Assembly: GCF_014200015.1 (NCBI RefSeq)
Contig: NZ_JACHOT010000001.1
Span: 1,364,001-1,428,000, forward strand
Length of the DNA: 64,000 nt
Source: Aminobacter niigataensis
GTDB taxonomy: Bacteria > Pseudomonadota > Alphaproteobacteria > Rhizobiales > Rhizobiaceae
Direction of reading: 5' to 3'
The first letter of the stretch is position 1. The number at the start of each line of letters is the position of its first letter. The translations under genes and the position numbers were made by a program. Below, one piece after another: positions 28,051-35,982 of the stretch. The notes under the pieces were generated by a model that worked only from the letters and a program-made list of their open reading frames with translations, ran no database searches and was not told the origin of the DNA.

Positions 28051-28482
28051 TCAGGCGGTGGCGATATAGGCCTTGATCTCCTCCGCCTCACGCTCGACAT
28101 CCTCGATGCGGCGCTTGACGACGTCGCCGATCGAGACGATGCCGTAGAGATAGCCGTCGCGCTCGACGGGCAGATGGCGGAAGCGGCCGACGGTCATGAT
28201 CTCCATGACCTGGTTGACGGTGTGGTTTTCGTTGCAGATCTTGACCTTGGGGGTCATCACCTCGCGCACCGTCTTTTCAAGGGCGGCGCCACCTTCCTTG
28301 CCGATGATACGGACCACGTCGCGCTCCGACAGGATGCCGACGATCTTGCGGTCGCCGTTGGTCACGACAAGGGCGCCGATGCGATGCTCGGCCAGGATGC
28401 TGACTGCCTCCGACAACTGCACGTTGGGCCCAATGGTAAAAACGTCGTGGCCCTTCCGTTCCAGAATAGCCTTCACTGTCAT
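28051..28482 (-). CDS. tandem CBS domain protein
   Basis: A 143-residue stand-alone CBS-pair protein: MTVKAILERKGHDVFTIGP, AEHRIGALVVTNGDRKIVGILSERDVVR (CBS1), then MTPKVKICNENHTVNQVMEIMTVGRFRHLPVERDG and LYGIVSIGDVVKRRIEDVE (CBS2). CBS pairs bind adenine nucleotides and regulate partner enzymes. The start at ATG 28482 follows AGCAGGAGGACCCG. It is downstream of the rhomboid gene on the same strand, about 100 bases away. Confidence 0.94.
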   Translation of the reverse strand: MTVKAILERKGHDVFTIGPNVQLSEAVSILAEHRIGALVVTNGDRKIVGILSERDVVRIIGKEGGAALEKTVREVMTPKVKICNENHTVNQVMEIMTVGRFRHLPVERDGYLYGIVSIGDVVKRRIEDVEREAEEIKAYIATA

Positions 28483-28583
28483 CGGGTCCTCCTGCTGCTG
28501 TCGGTCTGCGCAAACACTCCATGCGGCCCACGGAGCCAAGTGCATGGTGCTCTGCATTAGTCAGCATTTCAAGTACAACGCGC

Positions 28584-29318
28584 TCAGGCGTATTTTGGTC
28601 TGCGGTCGAAAAACCGGATGCCGAGGAACCCCGCCAGGAACCCGCCGATATGGGCCTCCCAGGCAATCTGGCTGTTGTCGCCGGGGGCAAGACCGACCAG
28701 CCCGGTGACCAGGTTGACCACCATCCAGACCGCCAGGAACGTCACCGTCGCGCGCGAACGGAACACATCGCGGATCGGCAGCGGCGCCCCGGCGAAGGCG
28801 GGCTTGCCATGTGAACGGTCGATCTGGAAGCTGAAGCGGGCTGCCGCACCCATCATGCCCGAAATGGCACCGGACGCACCGACCAGCGGCGCCTGATCGA
28901 GAGGGTGAAGCACGTAGTGCAACGCCACGGCAGCGAGCGTGGTCGCTGCAAAGAAGAGACAGAACCGCAAGACGCCGAGCCGGTTCGCCAAGGGCGAGCC
29001 GAAAGCCGCCAGCCACACCATGTTGATGATCAGATGGGCAAAGCCGCCATGCAGGAATGCGTAGGTCAGCGGCGTCGTAAAAGCATAGATATCGATATCA
29101 AACTGCCCCGAATAGCGGATCGGGATGAAAGCTGCGCGGACCAGCAGCCACAGGTCCTGGTCGAGGCTGAGCAGATAGACACGCACCAGGTGAATGGCGA
29201 CGCAGGCGCCGATGACGGCAACGACGATGGCCGGCAGGTTGAACACCGGTTCGCGCTGCGGCGGCAGCGGCTCGTCCGTGTCGCGGGCATTGTCGATGGG
29301 ATTGGGCTGTTCGCTCAT
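28584..29318 (-). CDS. rhomboid family intramembrane serine protease
   Basis: Cleaves transmembrane substrates within the membrane. 244 residues. The first helix is PAIVVAVIGACVAIHLVRVYLL. The L1-loop/TM2 region is AFLHGGFAHLIINMVWLAAFG with the conserved His and Asn. The catalytic Ser is in LVGASGAISGMMGAAARF, and the catalytic His in WEAHIGGFLAGFLGIRF. The start at ATG 29318 was chosen over the upstream frame, whose leader has no domain. Substrates are unknown. Confidence 0.94.
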   Translation of the reverse strand: MSEQPNPIDNARDTDEPLPPQREPVFNLPAIVVAVIGACVAIHLVRVYLLSLDQDLWLLVRAAFIPIRYSGQFDIDIYAFTTPLTYAFLHGGFAHLIINMVWLAAFGSPLANRLGVLRFCLFFAATTLAAVALHYVLHPLDQAPLVGASGAISGMMGAAARFSFQIDRSHGKPAFAGAPLPIRDVFRSRATVTFLAVWMVVNLVTGLVGLAPGDNSQIAWEAHIGGFLAGFLGIRFFDRRPKYA

Positions 29319-29695
29319 GCGCCTCTGGTCCGGTGTCGTCGGGCCGATGGCGCCCGGTCCCCATCTAGAACAGCCGGACTGAAAGCGCAAAAAAGAAAGC
29401 CGCCCAAGGTTTCCCCTGGACGGCTGGTCGAGCCCCCCTGCCCGTCCCCAATAAACTTTGACTGAAGTGCTGCTGGCCGCGCCTGAGCGGCCACTTCATG
29501 GAGTGACTTGAACATCTCACGGATGGCCCGACCCGGCAACGTAAACCCTTTGTTAACCTTACCGACCCCCAAGCGTTAACAACTGTTACTGTGACTGGCA
29601 CGCGTCCTGCTCCGCGCCTCATGTAGTCCTCAAGATTGAAGCGATTCTGTCCTCGGATGGCACATCAGGCACAGAAGCGCTCGGAGCGGAGCAAT
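29319..29695. promoter_or_regulatory. divergent upstream region of rhomboid and PAS_5 genes with CtrA-like sites
   Basis: Nearly 380 bases without a gene. TAAA-N7-TTAA at 29542-29556 (GTAAACCCTTTGTTAACC) matches the CtrA consensus TTAA-N7-TTAA with one mismatch. A further TTAAC half-site lies at 29576-29580. The rest has only short frames without ribosome-binding sites. Confidence 0.45.
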
Positions 29696-30334
29696 ATGAA
29701 ACAGAAAGGATCGCTGGCACTGTTCCAATACTGGAACCGCCTTCGCGACGGCAGACCCGCACCCAAACGCACGGAGGTCGAACCGGCCGACATCAAGGGC
29801 CTGCTTGCCGACACTTTCATCCTCGAACGCGACGCCCGCGGCGAAGCCGTCTTCCGCCTCGCCGGCACCCGGCTCTGCGCCACCTTCGGCCGCGAGCTCA
29901 AGGGCTTTTCCTTCCCCTCGCTGTGGCGCCAGAAGGACCAGCGGCTGATGGCCCGGCTCGCCTATGGCGTGTTCCAGCAAAAGTCGGTGGTCGTCATCAC
30001 TTTCGAGGGCTTCACGTCCAGCCGGCGCGCCACGACCTTCGAGATGCTGCTCTTGCCGCTCGACGGCGGCATAGAGAACCCACGCAGCCTGGGCGTCCTG
30101 TCGAGCGTCGAGCGGCCGTTCTGGCTCGGTTCCGACCCGCTCACCGACGCCTCGATCGAAAGCGTGCGCGTCGTCGATCCCGACCTCGAGCCGATGTTCC
30201 TCAAGAACCGCCCGGCCGTCACCGTGCCGTCGCTCGCGCCGAGCGCCTCGGCGCTGGAGGGCGAGCCGAACCCGCTCGACGGCGCCCGCCGCATCCGCCA
30301 TCTGTTCGTTCTCGAAGGCGGACGCGAGGAATAG
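29696..30334 (+). CDS. PAS_5 (DUF1423-type) domain protein
   Basis: A 212-residue cytoplasmic protein with the alphaproteobacterial PAS_5 pattern: LALFQYWNRLRDGRPAPKRTEVEPADIKGLLADTFILE, then DARGEAVFRLAGTRLCATFGRELKG and VVVITFEGFTSSRRATTFEMLLLPL. The family is thought to be a sensory-type PAS domain without an output module. ATG 29696 is preceded by GGAGCGGAGC, while the upstream ATG at 29636 lacks support. CtrA-like half-sites lie upstream. It precedes a PilZ protein. Confidence 0.85.
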   Translation: MKQKGSLALFQYWNRLRDGRPAPKRTEVEPADIKGLLADTFILERDARGEAVFRLAGTRLCATFGRELKGFSFPSLWRQKDQRLMARLAYGVFQQKSVVVITFEGFTSSRRATTFEMLLLPLDGGIENPRSLGVLSSVERPFWLGSDPLTDASIESVRVVDPDLEPMFLKNRPAVTVPSLAPSASALEGEPNPLDGARRIRHLFVLEGGREE

Positions 30335-30451
30335 CGCCCGCAACCTGACGCAAGGGTAGAAAACTACGCGTTTTGTTAACCTCTCCGGCGGTATTTTTCC
30401 GAGATAGCTCTCCGATGCTGTTCGATGGGAGCCTGCGGATATGAGGTTAGC

Positions 30452-31069
30452 ATGAGGCCAGCGGCGATGGACTACGCGCCGTCACGGGCGGAGCGGCGGA
30501 ATTTCCAGCGCGTCCGCGTGAAGATCTATGGCCGTTTCATGCTCGAGGATCGCACCGAGCATGCCGGCCAGGTGGTCGACATGTCGCCCGGCAACGTCGC
30601 CTTCCGCTCCGACCGTTCGGGTATGCCTGGCGAAAAGGTCATCGCCTATATCGATCACATCGGCCGCGTCGAAGGCGTCGTCACCCGCACCTTGCCGGAT
30701 GGCTTTGCCATGACGGTCATTGCCTCGGACCGCAAGAAGGACAAGCTGGCAGCCCAGCTCACCTGGCTCGCCAACAAGCATGAGCTCGACCTGCCCGAGG
30801 ACCGCCGCCACGAACGCGTGGCGCCGCGCAACCCGGTCAGCGTGCTGCAGCTCATCGACGGCCGCCAGTATCCCTGCCGCATCATCGACCTGTCGCTTTC
30901 AGGCGCGGCCATCGAGATCGAGGTCAAGCCGGCGATCGGCGTCCAGGTAACGCTGGGAACGATGCGCGGCCAGATCGTCCGCCATTTCGAGGACGGCGTC
31001 GCCATCGAATTCGCCGTCGTCCAGCGCCCCGAATCGCTCGACACCGAGTTCAACCGGCCGCGCACCTGA
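30452..31069 (+). CDS. tandem PilZ domain protein (candidate c-di-GMP effector)
   Basis: Two PilZ units in 205 residues. The first has RNFQR (RxxxR) followed by VVDMSPGNVAF, and the second has RHERV with IIDLSLSGAAIEIEV (DxSxxG). In established PilZ domains these two motifs bind cyclic di-GMP. In the first unit the D-M-S-P-G spacing differs (one residue shorter than DxSxxG), so it may be degenerate. The ATG at 30452 follows GAGG; 30467 is an alternative. It lies downstream of the PAS_5 gene on the same strand, 117 bases away. Confidence 0.85.
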   Translation: MRPAAMDYAPSRAERRNFQRVRVKIYGRFMLEDRTEHAGQVVDMSPGNVAFRSDRSGMPGEKVIAYIDHIGRVEGVVTRTLPDGFAMTVIASDRKKDKLAAQLTWLANKHELDLPEDRRHERVAPRNPVSVLQLIDGRQYPCRIIDLSLSGAAIEIEVKPAIGVQVTLGTMRGQIVRHFEDGVAIEFAVVQRPESLDTEFNRPRT

Positions 31070-31497
31070 CGGCCGACTGCCGCCTTTCCAGACAATAGGA
31101 TTTTGCCTGACCTGGTCGGAGGTCAGGCTATTTACGTTCGGCCCCGACTAAAGCCGTACTGCACCCTCCGGCGCCGGCATGGCAGCTCGGTGAGCAAGCA
31201 CTTCCACAAAAGCCAAAACGTGAGCACATCCGCGCACCAGAACGCGGCTGCGCAACCCCGCCAGCCGCTGTTTCATCCTCGGGTCCCTCCAGCCCCCCGA
31301 ACGGCCAAACAATTGTGCGGCAAACCAACAGCCATGCCACATCGATAAAATTATAATCAAATTTTCTGCAAATTTTATTCTTATTCTCTTCTTTGTTTAT
31401 AAGAGTTCTCTCCTGTTTTTACTCAACATCTACTTCGTTGCTTTGCGTGAAATAAATCCGACCCTGTCATTGTCCCCTCAAACGGGGAGACTAAAAA
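31070..31497 (+). other. 427-base AT-rich upstream region of the BTLCP peptidase gene
   Basis: No supported gene. A perfect 9-bp hairpin GCCTGACCT/AGGTCAGGC (31105-31113 with 31120-31128), followed by TATTTAC, may end the PilZ transcript. From about 31335 to 31440 the sequence becomes strikingly AT-rich, probably promoter sequence for the following gene. A small hairpin overlaps its Shine-Dalgarno (31472-31491). Confidence 0.55.
31105..31128 (+). terminator. candidate terminator after the PilZ gene
   Basis: A perfect 9-bp stem with a six-base loop lies 36 bases past the PilZ stop codon. The downstream T tract is short on the plus strand, so strength is uncertain. Confidence 0.45.
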
Positions 31498-32103
31498 ATG
31501 ATCAAGCGTCGGGGATGGCTTCTGCTTCTGGCTGCGACACTTCAAGCCAGCGCCATCGGTAGCGCGCTTGCCGCACCGGTGGCCATGCAGACCAACGGCC
31601 GTACCACGCAGCCTGTCGGACACTATGAGCTGTGCAAGCGCTCGCCGATCGAGTGCAATGAAAAGACCGCCAGCAAGGCCCCCGTCGAGCTGACGCGCAG
31701 CCTGTGGAAAGAAATCGTCGCGATCAACGACGAGGTCAACACTGCGGTCGCTCCGCGCACCGACATGGAAATGTGGGGCCAGGAAGAGGTCTGGTCATAC
31801 CCGACCACCGGCGCTGGCGACTGCGAAGACTATGTCCTGGAGAAGCGCCGCCGCCTGATGGCCTTGGGCGTGCCGGCCGGCAACCTGCTGGTCACCGTCG
31901 TGCGCCAGCCGAATGGCGAGGGCCACGCCGTGCTGACCGTGCGTACCAGCCTCGGCGAGTTCGTCCTCGACAATCTCGACACCCAGGTCATGGCCTGGAA
32001 CGAGACGCCATACACCTATCTGAAGCGCCAGTCCGAGCGAAATTCGGGCGTCTGGATTGCCATCAACGATGGCCGCGCCGACGCTGTCGCGTCGGTTCGC
32101 TAG
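31498..32103 (+). CDS. BTLCP bacterial transglutaminase-like cysteine proteinase
   Basis: Exported cysteine peptidase of the BTLCP family (PF06035-type), 201 residues with a signal peptide (to IGSALA). Catalytic Cys is in GAGDCEDYVLEKRRRLMALG, His in GEGHAVLTVRT, and Asp in LDNLDTQVMAWNETPYTYL. In pseudomonads the family member LapG cleaves a surface adhesin under c-di-GMP control; whether this protein does so is unknown, and no adhesin or LapD gene is adjacent. The PilZ gene upstream is suggestive but weak context. A hairpin may cover the Shine-Dalgarno. Confidence 0.9.
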   Translation: MIKRRGWLLLLAATLQASAIGSALAAPVAMQTNGRTTQPVGHYELCKRSPIECNEKTASKAPVELTRSLWKEIVAINDEVNTAVAPRTDMEMWGQEEVWSYPTTGAGDCEDYVLEKRRRLMALGVPAGNLLVTVVRQPNGEGHAVLTVRTSLGEFVLDNLDTQVMAWNETPYTYLKRQSERNSGVWIAINDGRADAVASVR

Positions 32104-32162
32104 GCTTCGGCGAGAAACCCGGTCGCGTCCCCACCCTCCCCGTCCCCAACGACCGGGTCTAG

Positions 32163-32199
32163 GAGCCGGCCCAAGTCCCCGGGCCGGCTCCGCCTTTTT
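32163..32199 (+). terminator. Rho-independent terminator after the BTLCP gene
   Basis: A perfect 10-bp stem GAGCCGGCCC/GGGCCGGCTC (32163-32172 with 32181-32190) has an eight-base loop and then CGCC and T5. It lies 60 bases past the BTLCP stop. Confidence 0.88.
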
Positions 32200-32219
32200 G
32201 CTGTAACCGGATAGTCAAG

Positions 32220-32387
32220 ATGTCTCGGGGCACCGCCGTAGAGCTGAAAAAGCGGCTCAGATCACCCGATGAATTCCGAGCCGAGGATCGGATTGGCTAT
32301 ATCCCCCGCAGTCGCAAACCATGGAAGTTTGCGCTTTCGGTAGCTGTGCTGCTCGTAGTGTCCTTCGCCGCTGGCTACCTAGCCTAG
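32220..32387 (+). CDS. small tail-anchored membrane protein, 55 residues
   Basis: Frame from ATG 32220 to TAG 32385-32387. The N-terminal half is charged (MSRGTAVELKKRLRSPDEFR) and the C-terminal half is one hydrophobic helix (WKFALSVAVLLVVSFAAGYL) ending the protein. The tail-anchored layout, Arg/Lys before the helix and good codon use argue for a real gene. The RBS is weak. It follows the BTLCP terminator, so it must have its own promoter. Its end overlaps the gamma-carbonic anhydrase stop by four bases. I do not recognise a family. Confidence 0.6.
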   Translation: MSRGTAVELKKRLRSPDEFRAEDRIGYIPRSRKPWKFALSVAVLLVVSFAAGYLA

Positions 32388-32917
32388 TCCGCGATCTTCT
32401 TGAGGCCGGCGTCGAAGCGACGCTGGTTGGCGACATAGTCGTCCGCAGACTTTCGCAGCCGCTGGGCCGCGGCATCGTCGAGCGTGCGGATCACCTTGGC
32501 CGGCGAGCCGACGATCAGCGAATTATCCGGAAATTCCTTGCCCTCGGTGACCAGCGCGCCGGCGCCGACCAGGCAGTTGCTGCCGATCTTCGCGCCATTG
32601 AGCACGATCGCGCCCATGCCGATCAAAGAATTGTCGCCAATGATGCACCCATGCAGGATGGCGCGGTGACCGACGGTGCATCCCTCGCCGATGGTCAGCG
32701 GAAAGCCCGGATCGGTGTGCATCACAGTATGCTCCTGGACATTGGAGCGCGCGCCGATGGTTATCGTCTCGCGGTCGCCGCGAATGGCCGCGCCGAACCA
32801 GATGCCGACATCGCGCCCGATCCTGACATCGCCGACCACCGCAGCATCCGGCGCGATCCAATTGCTGGCGCGATCCTCGAACTGCGGCTCGACCCCGTCG
32901 AGTGCGTAAAGCGGCAT
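32384..32917 (-). CDS. gamma-carbonic anhydrase family protein
   Basis: Left-handed beta-helix protein with hexapeptide repeats (PDAAVVGDVRIGRDVGIWFGAAIRGD). Metal-ligand His residues are in VQEHTVMHTDPG and GHRAILHGCIIGDNSLIGMGA, matching the gamma-CA/YrdA pattern. 177 residues. The start at ATG 32917 (MPLYALDG) is the family start. A perfect CtrA-type site lies about 75 bases upstream of the start, between this gene and a divergent gene. Many YrdA-type members show no measured carbonic anhydrase activity, so function is inferred. Confidence 0.92.
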   Translation of the reverse strand: MPLYALDGVEPQFEDRASNWIAPDAAVVGDVRIGRDVGIWFGAAIRGDRETITIGARSNVQEHTVMHTDPGFPLTIGEGCTVGHRAILHGCIIGDNSLIGMGAIVLNGAKIGSNCLVGAGALVTEGKEFPDNSLIVGSPAKVIRTLDDAAAQRLRKSADDYVANQRRFDAGLKKIAD

Positions 32918-32990
32918 CGTCACAATCCTCATTCGTTGGTGGCGCGCAAACTATTTAGGGAGCGGCTGCAAGGCAAGCGCGCGAAGCCGC

Positions 32991-33005
32991 TTAACGCGTC
33001 GTTAA
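32991..33005. promoter_or_regulatory. perfect CtrA-type binding site TTAA-N7-TTAA
   Basis: TTAACGCGTCGTTAA matches the CtrA full-site consensus exactly. It lies between divergent genes, about 75 bases upstream of the gamma-carbonic anhydrase start and 115 bases upstream of the gene at 33120. Which gene is controlled is unknown. In alphaproteobacteria CtrA is an essential cell-cycle regulator. Confidence 0.65.
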
Positions 33006-33119
33006 CCATGCTCGCGCAATGTCGGATGGATATAGGCCCATGGATGGCAAGACTTGCGACCCGGTCGCGGCGGCATCCAACCGGACAGATCCGGACGGCC
33101 GGCACCCTGGAGACGACGA

Positions 33120-33845
33120 ATGAAACAAGAGGCAGCTGAAAGCTCCGGTTTCGAAATCGTCGATTCGGCGTTGATGATGAAGGTCTTCTGTGGCTTCGCC
33201 GTGCTGGCCGCGCTGTCGCTGGCGATCAGCTTCGGCGGCCGCTGGTTCGGCCACACCATCGCCATGGCCGGCTACACCGACGACACGACGACGCGCGAGG
33301 TCGTCATCGGCAACGACGTCGTCGCAGCCCCCGCCAACACGATCCGCTTCGAAAAGGCCCGGCGCGACGGCGTTGCCGGCCGCCTGGACCTTTATCTGCG
33401 TTGGCCCGAACTGGACGGCTACAGCGAGGCCGCGCGCCTAGCCTTCAACAATCTCGACGGCAACAAGCACATCATCTTCATGAGCCTCGAGCCGCGCGTG
33501 ATGACGCGCGACATGAGCGGTCGTCTCGCACCGATCTACAACGCACTCACCGTCAAGCCCGGCGTGCCCGGCCCCGAGGGCATGACGCTGTTCGGTTTCA
33601 GCGAAACTTCAGGTTATCTCAACGAGGTGCTGGCGGTTGCCGCGCGCAGCGGCGAACCGGCCTTTGTCGCCCGCTGCCTCAATGGTACCGAAGCCGACGA
33701 ATCCCTGGCACCCTGCGAGCGCGACGTCTTCGTCGGCAACGGCCTGAGCATGACCTACAGGTTTCCGCGGGAGCTTTTGGGAGACTGGCGTGCGCTGGAT
33801 GCGGCGGTCGTCGCCAAGGCCAATGCCATGCTGCACGTGGAATGA
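33120..33845 (+). CDS. membrane-anchored protein of unknown function
   Basis: 241 residues. One transmembrane segment (VFCGFAVLAALSLAISFGG) lies near the N-terminus, then a periplasmic-type domain with REVVIGNDVVAAPANTIRFEKARR, LDLYLRWPELDGYSEAARLAFNN, VARCLNGTEADESLAPCERD (possible disulfide), and FVGNGLSMTYRFPRELLGDW. I recognise the overall pattern as a conserved hypothetical of Rhizobiales but cannot name the family. ATG 33120 follows GGAGACGACGA. It is a candidate CtrA target because of the site at 32991. Confidence 0.7.
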   Translation: MKQEAAESSGFEIVDSALMMKVFCGFAVLAALSLAISFGGRWFGHTIAMAGYTDDTTTREVVIGNDVVAAPANTIRFEKARRDGVAGRLDLYLRWPELDGYSEAARLAFNNLDGNKHIIFMSLEPRVMTRDMSGRLAPIYNALTVKPGVPGPEGMTLFGFSETSGYLNEVLAVAARSGEPAFVARCLNGTEADESLAPCERDVFVGNGLSMTYRFPRELLGDWRALDAAVVAKANAMLHVE

Positions 33846-33885
33846 CGCCACGCGCGGAGCGCGCGGCGTCAGGCTTGATCAATAA

Positions 33886-34089
33886 TCAGGCCAGGTCGAT
33901 GTCGAGGATCGCCATCGAGAAATTGTAATCGCCATCGTCTTCGTCCTTGAAGACGATGCCAAGGAACTCGTCACCGATATAGACTTCGGCCGAGTCGTCC
34001 TTGCGCGGACGCGCCTTGACCTGAAGCGTGGGGTTCTGGAACTGGCGCTTGAAATAGGCGTCGAGTTTTCGGATTTCTTCCGGCTTCAA
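33886..34089 (-). CDS. DUF3126 family protein
   Basis: About 67 residues from a TTG start at 34089, which follows GGAGAAGCCAG on the minus strand. An ATG at 34140 would add 17 unsupported residues. Sequence KPEEIRKLDAYFKRQFQNPTLQVKARPRKDDSAEVYIGDEF and LGIVFKDEDDGDYNFSMAILDIDL fits DUF3126, a small alphaproteobacterial family that commonly follows cysE, as here. It is acidic at the C-terminus; function unknown. Confidence 0.88.
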   Translation of the reverse strand: MKPEEIRKLDAYFKRQFQNPTLQVKARPRKDDSAEVYIGDEFLGIVFKDEDDGDYNFSMAILDIDLA

Positions 34090-34217
34090 CTGGCTTCTCC
34101 GGCTTGTCGTTAAGAGACGCGCTTCTGACACGCAAAGCATGGCCCTGTAAAGGCAAGGCTTGGCTTACCCCCGCGCAAATCGCGCGCGGCGCCCGTCAAG
34201 GGCGCCGGCGTCCAGCC

Positions 34218-35066
34218 TCAGATATCGAAGCTGACGACGTGATCCATGGTCTGCGACGGCAGGAGCTGGTCCATCTGGCTCGACGGACGGTCGCAGCCGG
34301 TTTCGCCGACAACGCGCGCGGGCACACCGGCGACCGTCTTGTTGTGCGGAACGGGCGACAGCACCACCGAGCCAGCCGCGATCTTCGAGCAATGGCCGAC
34401 CTCGATGTTGCCGAGAATCTTGGCGCCGGCGCCGATCAGCACGCCGTAGCGGATCTTGGGATGGCGGTCGCCGCCGGCCTTGCCGGTGCCGCCGAGCGTC
34501 ACGCCATGCAGGATCGAGACGTCGTCCTCGATGACAGCGGTTTCGCCGACGACGAGGCCGGTGGCATGGTCGATGAAGATGCCCTTGCCCATGCGCGCGG
34601 CCGGATTGATGTCGGTCTGGAAGACCGAGGACGAGCGGCTCTGCAAATAGAGCGCAAAATCCTTGCGGCCACGGTTCCACAGCCAGTGCGCCAAGCGATG
34701 CGTCTGGATGGCGTGGAATCCCTTGAAGTACAGCACCGGCATCAGGTAGCGGTCGCAGGCCGGGTCGCGATCGTAATAGGCCTGGATGTCGGTGCGAACG
34801 GTGTCGCTCCAGTCAGGGCTGTCCTCAAGCATGGCATAGAATGTCTGGCGGATGAGGTCGGCGCCGAGATCCTGATGCGCCAGCCGCTCGGCCAGGCGAT
34901 GGATCACCGCCTCCTCAAGCGTGTCCTGGTTGAGGATCGTGGCATACAGGAAAGCCGCCAGCAGCGGGTCGCCCGCGACAGCGTCAGCCGCCTCGTCGCG
35001 CACCGACTGCCAAATCGGATCGACCGGCTTCAGCGCGCCGTGGCGCGCTGCGGATATGGTGTTCAT
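34218..35066 (-). CDS. cysE: serine O-acetyltransferase
   Basis: Acetylates L-serine for cysteine synthesis. N-terminal helical domain (DPIWQSVRDEAADAVAGDPLL, LAERLAHQDLGADLIRQTF) is followed by a left-handed beta-helix: RLAHWLWNRGRKDFAL, DINPAARMGKGIFIDHATGLVVGETAVIEDDVSILHGVTLGGTG, with the family DH...H active-site residues. 282 residues, a usual length. It is upstream of DUF3126 on the same strand. Confidence 0.97.
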   Translation of the reverse strand: MNTISAARHGALKPVDPIWQSVRDEAADAVAGDPLLAAFLYATILNQDTLEEAVIHRLAERLAHQDLGADLIRQTFYAMLEDSPDWSDTVRTDIQAYYDRDPACDRYLMPVLYFKGFHAIQTHRLAHWLWNRGRKDFALYLQSRSSSVFQTDINPAARMGKGIFIDHATGLVVGETAVIEDDVSILHGVTLGGTGKAGGDRHPKIRYGVLIGAGAKILGNIEVGHCSKIAAGSVVLSPVPHNKTVAGVPARVVGETGCDRPSSQMDQLLPSQTMDHVVSFDI

Positions 35067-35195
35067 CGACGTCTCCGTTCACTGCCGGCTTGTGCAATGC
35101 CGCGTCGGACATATAAGCCACATGCTAGCACGATTGAACTCAATTTTCCTTAGTGCTCGTTCAGATGGATTTGGTTCACGGATATTCAAGGCGCC

Positions 35196-35978
35196 ATGGA
35201 AACTGAACCCTTGCTGCTCTCAACGAGCGATGGCGTGGCGACCGTCGTCATCAACCGCCCGGCGCGCAAGAACGCCGTCACACAGGCGATGTGGGTCGAT
35301 CTGGCCGCGCGCGCGAACATCCTTTCGGCCGATCCCGACGTCAGGGTCATCGTCCTGCGCGGCATGGGCGACGATTTTTCCGCCGGCGCCGACATCGGCG
35401 AGTTCGACACCCTGCGCGGCGACGCGACAAGCGCGCGCGCCTATGAGGCGACCAACTCTGCGGCCTTCGCCGCCCTGCGCAACTGCACCGTTCCGGTCAT
35501 CGCGGCGATCCGCGGCATCTGCTTCGGCGGCGGGTTCGGCCTTGCCGCCGCCTGCGACCTGCGCATCGCCACGGCTGATGCACAGTTCGCCGTGCCTGCC
35601 GCGCGCCTCGGCCTCGCCTATCCGCAGGACGCCATGGGAGACATCGTCTGGGCCGCCGGGCCGCAGATGGCGCGCTATCTCACCTACACCGCCGGGCGCA
35701 TCGACGCACGGGCAGCGCTTTCGGCGGGTTTCCTGCTCGAAATCGTCGAAGCCGAACGTTTCGACGCGCGCATCGGCGAGATCGCCCGCACCATTGCCGA
35801 AAACGCGCCGCTTTCGGTCCGCGCCTCGAGGGCCGCCATCCGCGCGGCACTGAGCCACGATGCAGAGGAGGCCGCCCTTGCCCAGGCCGCTGGCGATGCC
35901 ACCTTCCTGAGCGACGACTATGCCGAGGGCCGGGCCGCCTTCGCCGCGCGGCGCACACCGATGTTCAAGGGGCGCTGA
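35196..35978 (+). CDS. enoyl-CoA hydratase/isomerase family protein
   Basis: Crotonase-fold enzyme of 260 residues: VATVVINRPARKNAVTQAMW, VIVLRGMGDDFSAGADIGEF (oxyanion loop), and IAAIRGICFGGGFGLAAACDLRIATADAQFAVPAARLGLAYPQ. The catalytic acid position has LGLAYPQDAMGDIVWAAG, which lacks the Glu of classical hydratases, so the exact reaction is uncertain. It is followed four bases later by the HD-domain gene, so they probably form an operon. Confidence 0.9.
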   Translation: METEPLLLSTSDGVATVVINRPARKNAVTQAMWVDLAARANILSADPDVRVIVLRGMGDDFSAGADIGEFDTLRGDATSARAYEATNSAAFAALRNCTVPVIAAIRGICFGGGFGLAAACDLRIATADAQFAVPAARLGLAYPQDAMGDIVWAAGPQMARYLTYTAGRIDARAALSAGFLLEIVEAERFDARIGEIARTIAENAPLSVRASRAAIRAALSHDAEEAALAQAAGDATFLSDDYAEGRAAFAARRTPMFKGR

Positions 35979-35982
35979 CGCC

